A stretch of DNA of 9,783 nt from the NCBI GenBank assembly GCA_964487395.1, contig CAZAQH010000073.1:1-9783 (forward strand). Reading direction: 5' to 3'. Under the pieces are notes generated by a model that worked only from the letters and a program-made list of their open reading frames with translations, was not told where the DNA came from and did not search any database. Each line of letters begins with the position of its first letter. Position 1 is the stretch's first letter. A program made the translations under genes and the position numbers. The DNA is from RGIG8767 sp964487395 (GTDB lineage: Bacteria; Bacillota; Clostridia; Lachnospirales; Lachnospiraceae). Below are positions 5,814 to 9,783 of this stretch, piece after piece.

Positions 5814-5834
5814 TGCAGTTTTAATAAAACTGTA
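5814..5834 (+). promoter_or_regulatory. Leader hairpin just before the cotransporter ribosome site
   Basis: CAGTTTT (5816-5822) pairs with AAAACTG (5826-5832) around AAT, extendable by two weaker pairs to 5814 and 5834. It ends only a few bases before the ribosome site TGGAGG (5838-5843) of the gene starting at 5851. It might set ribosome access or mRNA stability. The stem is short, so a regulatory role is only a guess. Confidence 0.35.
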
Positions 5835-5850
5835 TCATGGAGGCAAAAAA

Positions 5851-7623
5851 ATGGATTTGTTCAGTGTACTGACAATGATAGGTGGATTAGCACTTTTCCT
5901 TTATGGAATGAATGTAATGGGAGACGGTTTATCGAAAATCTCCGGAGGCCGTTTAGAAAAATTACTTGAAAAATTAACTTCAAACCCATTGAAGGCTGTA
6001 ATTTTAGGTGCAGGAGTAACGGCTGTTATACAGTCATCTTCTGCAACCACAGTTATGGTAATCGGCTTTGTTAACTCCGGTGTCATGAAATTAACACAGG
6101 CGGTTGGCATTATTATGGGTGCCAATATTGGTACAACGGTTACATCCTGGATACTTAGTCTTAGTGGAATAGAGAGTAATAACTTCTTTATAAGTCTTTT
6201 AAAACCCACATCCTTTTCACCAATTCTGGCAATTATCGGTATTGCCTTTCTTATGTTTTCAAAAAAAGAAAAGAAAAAAGATATCGGGACCATTTTGATA
6301 GGATTTGCTGTTTTGATGTTTGGTATGGAAACCATGAGCGGAGCGGTGAAACCACTTGCTGATGTGCCGGAATTTACAGGAATTCTTACCATGTTCAGCA
6401 ATCCACTTCTTGGCTTGCTTGTCGGTACTATTTTAACGGCAGTTATTCAAAGTTCTTCTGCTTCAGTAGGTATTTTACAGGCTTTGTGTATCACAGGTTC
6501 CGTAAGTTTTGGGACTGCAATTCCAATTATTATGGGTCAGAATATTGGTACATGTGTTACCGCTTTATTATCCGCTATCGGAGCCAATAAAAATGCAAAA
6601 AGAGCAGCACTGATTCATTTATACTTTAATCTGATTGGTACGATTGGATTTATGGTAATATTCTATGCACTGAACTATTTCATACATTTTTCCTTCCTGT
6701 CAGATTCTGCGAGTGCAGCCGGAATAGCTGTTGTTCACAGTGTTTTCAATATAGTTGCAACCCTGTTTCTTCTGCCATTTTCCAGAGGTCTTGAAAAATT
6801 GGCATGCATTACCATACGTGATGATGATGCGGAGAAAGCACTTATGTCTCAGGCAGAAAAAGACTTCAAACTTCTTGATAGCCGTTTCCTGGAGACACCT
6901 GGTTTTGCAACAGAACAGTGTAAAGTTGTTGCAGCCAATATGGCGGAACTCACAAAAGAAGCTCTTTATCTGTCAATGGATTTGATTACAAAGTTTGATA
7001 AGAAAAAGGCAAAACGAGTAGAAGAATTGGAAAGCGAAATTGACCAGTATGAAGATCAGCTGGGTACTTATATGGTGAAATTGAGCCAGAAATATTTATC
7101 AGAAAAAGACAGCCATACATTATCAATAATTCTTCACTGTTTAAGTGATTTTGAACGAATATCTGACCATGCAGTTAATATTATGTATTCCGCAAAGGAA
7201 ATGTTCGAAAAAGAATTGTCTTTCTCAAAAAAGGCAGTAGAAGAGCTTGCAGTTTACACAGATGCTTTAAAAGAAATAATCGATATATCGGTTGATGTAT
7301 TCGAAAAAGAAGATACAGAAAAAGCAGCATTAGTGGAACCACTTGAGGAAGTAATTGATTATCTTAAGGCAGAATTAAAACAACGTCATGTAAAACGTCT
7401 GCAAAAAGGAAAATGTACCATTGAAATGGGCTTCGTTTTATCAGACATTACAACAAGTTATGAACGTATTTCCGACCATTGTTCCAATATTGCTGTTTGT
7501 TTGATGCAGGTAAAAGAAGATGGTTACGATACACATGAATATTTAGATGATATTAAACATATCAACAATAAAGCGTTTAAAGAAAAATACAAAGAATACA
7601 AAAAGAAATATTTTTTGCCATAA
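5851..7623 (+). CDS. Na+/phosphate cotransporter with C-terminal PhoU-like domain (NptA/YjbB type)
   Basis: A 590-residue secondary transporter. The membrane part (about 1-315) holds the two inverted Na/Pi-cotransporter repeats, each with the phosphate/sodium signature: QSSSATT at 61-67 and QSSSASV at 200-206, followed by matching GANIGTTVTS (90-99) and GQNIGTCVTA (229-238). A cytoplasmic helical part (about 335-590) is PhoU-like, with ExxxD motifs E435-D439 (FERISDH) and E538-D542 (YERISDH). E. coli YjbB has the same architecture and mainly exports phosphate, so direction here cannot be read from sequence. The ATG at 5851 has TGGAGG at 5838-5843. It sits between phoU and phoPR under its own Pho box, which ties it to phosphate homeostasis. 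Confidence 0.93.
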   Translation: MDLFSVLTMIGGLALFLYGMNVMGDGLSKISGGRLEKLLEKLTSNPLKAVILGAGVTAVIQSSSATTVMVIGFVNSGVMKLTQAVGIIMGANIGTTVTSWILSLSGIESNNFFISLLKPTSFSPILAIIGIAFLMFSKKEKKKDIGTILIGFAVLMFGMETMSGAVKPLADVPEFTGILTMFSNPLLGLLVGTILTAVIQSSSASVGILQALCITGSVSFGTAIPIIMGQNIGTCVTALLSAIGANKNAKRAALIHLYFNLIGTIGFMVIFYALNYFIHFSFLSDSASAAGIAVVHSVFNIVATLFLLPFSRGLEKLACITIRDDDAEKALMSQAEKDFKLLDSRFLETPGFATEQCKVVAANMAELTKEALYLSMDLITKFDKKKAKRVEELESEIDQYEDQLGTYMVKLSQKYLSEKDSHTLSIILHCLSDFERISDHAVNIMYSAKEMFEKELSFSKKAVEELAVYTDALKEIIDISVDVFEKEDTEKAALVEPLEEVIDYLKAELKQRHVKRLQKGKCTIEMGFVLSDITTSYERISDHCSNIAVCLMQVKEDGYDTHEYLDDIKHINNKAFKEKYKEYKKKYFLP

Positions 7624-7651
7624 CCTACAGGATAAGGTAAAATGATAAGAT

Positions 7652-7658
7652 AAAGGGG
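7652..7658 (+). promoter_or_regulatory. Ribosome binding site that decides the phoP start
   Basis: AAAGGGG at 7652-7658 directly abuts the in-frame ATG at 7659, leaving no room for initiation there. It lies 9 bases before the next in-frame ATG at 7668. The second Met also gives the usual response-regulator N-terminus, MSLIYIVEDD. Confidence 0.7.
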
Positions 7659-7667
7659 ATGGATAAT

Positions 7668-8339
7668 ATGTCACTTATATACATTGTAGAAGATGATAAG
7701 AACATACGTGAAATAGAATCCTTTGCATTAAAGAACAGCGGATATCAGATTATGGATTTTGAGTGTGCGAAAGACTTTTATGCAAAACTGGAAGATAAGC
7801 TGCCTAATTTAATATTGCTTGATATTATGCTTCCGGACGAAGATGGCTTATCCATTGTAAAAAAACTTCGCAGTCATTCAGAGACCAAGAAGATTCCAAT
7901 CATTCTGGTTACAGCCAAGACAACAGAAATAGATAAGGTAAAAGGACTTGATATTGGTGCGGATGATTATCTGACAAAGCCTTTTGGAGTAATGGAATTA
8001 ATTTCGCGAGTTAAGGCATTACTTAGACGTTCCTCCGGTATGGAAGAAGAAAAATTCTATTCCATTGGAAGCCTGTTTTTAGATATAGAAAAGCATGCAG
8101 TATATGTAGATGATGAACCAATAGAATTAACATACAAGGAATATGAACTGCTACGTCTTTTACTTCAAAATACAGGTATTGTAACATCCCGAGAAATTAT
8201 AATGGAGCGGGTATGGGGAACTGATTTTGAAGGCGAATCAAGAACGCTTGATATGCATATTAAAACACTTCGTCAAAAGTTAAAAGAAGCAGGTCCAATG
8301 ATAAAAACCATCCGAAATGTAGGATATATGATTGAGTAA
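7668..8339 (+). CDS. phoP: Phosphate response regulator PhoP/PhoB (OmpR family)
   Basis: A DNA-binding response regulator of 223 residues. The receiver domain (about 1-118) has the acidic pocket E8-D9-D10, phospho-acceptor D52 (LLDIMLPDEDG), switch T82 and Y101, and K104 in TKPF. The winged-helix output domain (about 128-223) ends in the family's RTLDMHIKTLRQKLK and IRNVGYMIE stretches. The next gene, 30 bases downstream, is a matching kinase, and the upstream genes are phosphate transporters, so PhoP (PhoB in proteobacteria) is the natural assignment; a more general OmpR-type label is the fallback. The start at 7668 is preferred over 7659 because of the ribosome site. It should bind the two 11-bp-periodic arrays in this window, including the one driving its own transcript. 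Confidence 0.92.
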   Translation: MSLIYIVEDDKNIREIESFALKNSGYQIMDFECAKDFYAKLEDKLPNLILLDIMLPDEDGLSIVKKLRSHSETKKIPIILVTAKTTEIDKVKGLDIGADDYLTKPFGVMELISRVKALLRRSSGMEEEKFYSIGSLFLDIEKHAVYVDDEPIELTYKEYELLRLLLQNTGIVTSREIIMERVWGTDFEGESRTLDMHIKTLRQKLKEAGPMIKTIRNVGYMIE

Positions 8340-8369
8340 GCAGCATAAATGGTTTAGGGGGACACTCTT

Positions 8370-9695
8370 ATGAAAAAAAAGATAAACATACAACTTTTAG
8401 GGATTGCAATACTTGCAATCCTTTTGACTTTATCCATGGTAGGTGGAATCTTCTATGAGTTATTTCAAAAACAAGTCATGGAGGATTTAAAAATCACAGC
8501 ACATTTGCTTGATAACATGGAGGCAATTACTCTTGAGGAAGAAGATATTAATGACCTGAATCTGGAAAATGTCCGTGTTACCCTGATTAATGCAGATGGC
8601 ACTGTAAAATACGACAGCAATGCACAGATTGGCTCCATGGATAATCATAGTCAACGCCCCGAAGTGCAAGAGGCATTTACAAATGGAGAAGGCCAGGCAG
8701 TCAGAAGATCAGATACTTTAGATAAGAGTGCCTTTTACTATGCAATCAAAATGCACGATGGATCCGTTTTACGTGTGGCAAAAGAAACAAGCAGTATTTT
8801 AAGTATCTTTTATAGTTCCCTGCCAATCGTCTTTACACTGGCTGTATTACTATTTTTACTATGTACCTTACTTGCCCATTTCTTAACAAAGAAACTCGTA
8901 AAACCAATTGAAGACCTTGCCAATAACTTAGACAGCAAAACAGAATTTCATACGTATCCTGAGCTTATTCCCTTTATGGATACGATTCATAAACAGCATG
9001 ATGATATTATGAAAAGTGCAAGAATGCGACAGGATTTCACGGCGAATGTTTCCCACGAATTAAAGACGCCACTTACCTCTATTTCGGGATATTCTGAATT
9101 AATTGAAAATGGAATGGCGACTGATGAAGATGTGGTTCGCTTTGCACATGAAATACACAAAAATTCTTCGCGCCTTTTAACATTAATTAATGATATAATA
9201 AGACTATCAGAGTTGGATGCAACAGATGCAGAAAGTTCATTTGAAAAGGTCAATTTATATCTGATAGCAAGAACATGCGTGGAGATGCTGCAGGTTAATG
9301 CAGAAAGCCATAATGTTACGCTTACTTTTTGGGGAGAACAGGCAAGCGTTTTTGCGACAAAAGAAATGATGGAGGAACTTCTCTACAATCTTTGTGACAA
9401 TGCAATTCGATATAATAATGAGAATGGTACGGTTCATGTATCTGTTAAAAATATAGATGACAAAGTAATATTAACAGTAAAAGATACAGGAATCGGAATC
9501 CCTGAAGAACATCAGGAACGAATTTTTGAACGATTTTACCGTGTAGATAAAAGCAGATCCAAATCAACAGGTGGAACCGGCTTAGGACTTGCAATTGTAA
9601 AACATATTGTTGCACAATCAAATGCAAAAATGGAACTCACATCACAGCTTGGAAAAGGAACTGAAATTAAAATTATTTTCCCGCAAATGAATTAA
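8370..9695 (+). CDS. phoR: Phosphate sensor histidine kinase PhoR
   Basis: A 441-residue membrane kinase, partner of the upstream regulator. TM1 is near residues 9-30 and TM2 near 148-171. Between them lies an extracytoplasmic domain of about 115 residues with a PAS/Cache-like texture (VTLINADGTVKYDS, YYAIKMHDGSVLRV). After TM2 there is a short HAMP-like linker (about 172-215) and no room for a cytoplasmic PAS domain such as E. coli PhoR has. The dimerisation/phosphotransfer helix carries H229 (VSHELKTPLTS). The ATPase domain shows the N box N340-N344 (NLCDNAIRYN), G1 box DTGIGI (372-377), F box FERFY (386-390) and G2 box GGTGLGLAI (401-409). All catalytic motifs are present. The ATG at 8370 has AGGGGG at 8356-8361. 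It is 30 bases after phoP and surely co-transcribed. Confidence 0.92.
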   Translation: MKKKINIQLLGIAILAILLTLSMVGGIFYELFQKQVMEDLKITAHLLDNMEAITLEEEDINDLNLENVRVTLINADGTVKYDSNAQIGSMDNHSQRPEVQEAFTNGEGQAVRRSDTLDKSAFYYAIKMHDGSVLRVAKETSSILSIFYSSLPIVFTLAVLLFLLCTLLAHFLTKKLVKPIEDLANNLDSKTEFHTYPELIPFMDTIHKQHDDIMKSARMRQDFTANVSHELKTPLTSISGYSELIENGMATDEDVVRFAHEIHKNSSRLLTLINDIIRLSELDATDAESSFEKVNLYLIARTCVEMLQVNAESHNVTLTFWGEQASVFATKEMMEELLYNLCDNAIRYNNENGTVHVSVKNIDDKVILTVKDTGIGIPEEHQERIFERFYRVDKSRSKSTGGTGLGLAIVKHIVAQSNAKMELTSQLGKGTEIKIIFPQMN

Positions 9696-9715
9696 TTGAT
9701 TAGTTTGATTAGTTT
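9696..9715 (+). repeat. Tandem 9-bp repeat after phoR
   Basis: TTGATTAGT occurs twice back to back (9696-9704, 9705-9713), starting directly after the phoR stop codon. It overlaps weak promoter-like sequence: TTGATT as a -35 and TATAAA (9717-9722) or TACAAT (9726-9731) as a -10, but the spacing is only about 15 bases. Slippage duplication is the simplest reading. Confidence 0.5.
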
Positions 9716-9750
9716 GTATAAATCATACAATAGATAAAGGAGGAAATACT

Positions 9751-9783
9751 ATGTACGAAATGAAAGAAGAATATAAGATTGGT
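9751..9783 (+). CDS. Start of a gene running off the window; possibly bacteriohemerythrin
   Basis: An ATG at 9751 with an excellent ribosome site, AAGGAGG at 9737-9743 (spacing 7), opens a frame of 11 codons reading MYEMKEEYKIG before the window ends. It starts 55 bases after the phoR stop with no clear terminator between, so it may be co-transcribed. The N-terminal pattern (aromatic/acidic residues, then a Tyr-x-x-Gly) resembles the beginning of bacterial hemerythrin-domain proteins, which bind oxygen at a di-iron site, but eleven residues cannot prove it. Gene presence is likely; function is a guess. Confidence 0.6.
   Translation, partial: MYEMKEEYKIG

Noticed and set aside
9714..9730. TTGTAT/ATACAA hairpin after phoR as a terminator
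   Set aside because: The stem is only 6 A/T-rich pairs and has no T-run after it; the next gene's ribosome site follows almost at once.

Overview
The window is a phosphate-starvation locus from a low-GC, Gram-positive Clostridia-type genome. Family Lachnospiraceae is my best guess, from the gene order, the A/T-rich codon choice, the strong AAGGAGG-type ribosome sites and the protein sequences; I cannot name a genus. A run of exactly 100 Ns (1546-1645) shows that this is a scaffold of at least two contigs.

Layout. Positions 1-690 are a gene-poor left flank. It holds the possible end of an upstream gene (to 35), two elaborate hairpin terminators (80-141 and 226-290), a coding remnant without a start (364-567), and a pair of tandem terminators serving the minus strand (610-664). 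On the minus strand at 690-1253 lies a 6-pyruvoyltetrahydropterin synthase/QueD-family gene with a C-terminal zinc ribbon but without the expected catalytic Cys and Glu. A divergent intergenic region (1254-1645) carries its promoter (1320-1348) and, facing the other way, an array of TTWACA-like hexamers in strict 11-bp register (1391-1462), which I read as a PhoP-binding Pho box for the pst operon. The 100-N gap then hides the pstS start.

The plus-strand block 1646-5718 is pstS-pstC-pstA-pstB-phoU, the complete high-affinity phosphate ABC transporter and its negative regulator. Its genes overlap or are separated by at most 16 nt. A second Pho box (5720-5760) with a good -10 (5769-5774) starts one base after the phoU stop. 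It precedes a Na+/phosphate cotransporter with a C-terminal PhoU-like domain (5851-7623), the response regulator phoP (7668-8339) and the histidine kinase phoR (8370-9695). A further gene begins at 9751 and runs off the window; it may encode a bacteriohemerythrin.

How it works together. PhoR senses phosphate stress and phosphorylates PhoP. PhoP should bind both 11-bp-periodic arrays and switch on the ABC importer, the PhoU regulators, the secondary Na+/Pi transporter and the phoPR genes themselves, giving positive autoregulation. PhoU and the PhoU-like domain of the cotransporter probably couple transport to signalling.

Novelty. The pst/pho block is a known system; I see no undescribed multi-gene system. 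The points most worth a second look are the shared geometry of the two Pho boxes, a perfect 12-bp hairpin inside the first codons of pstC, the QueD-like protein lacking active-site residues, and the uninterpreted left flank.
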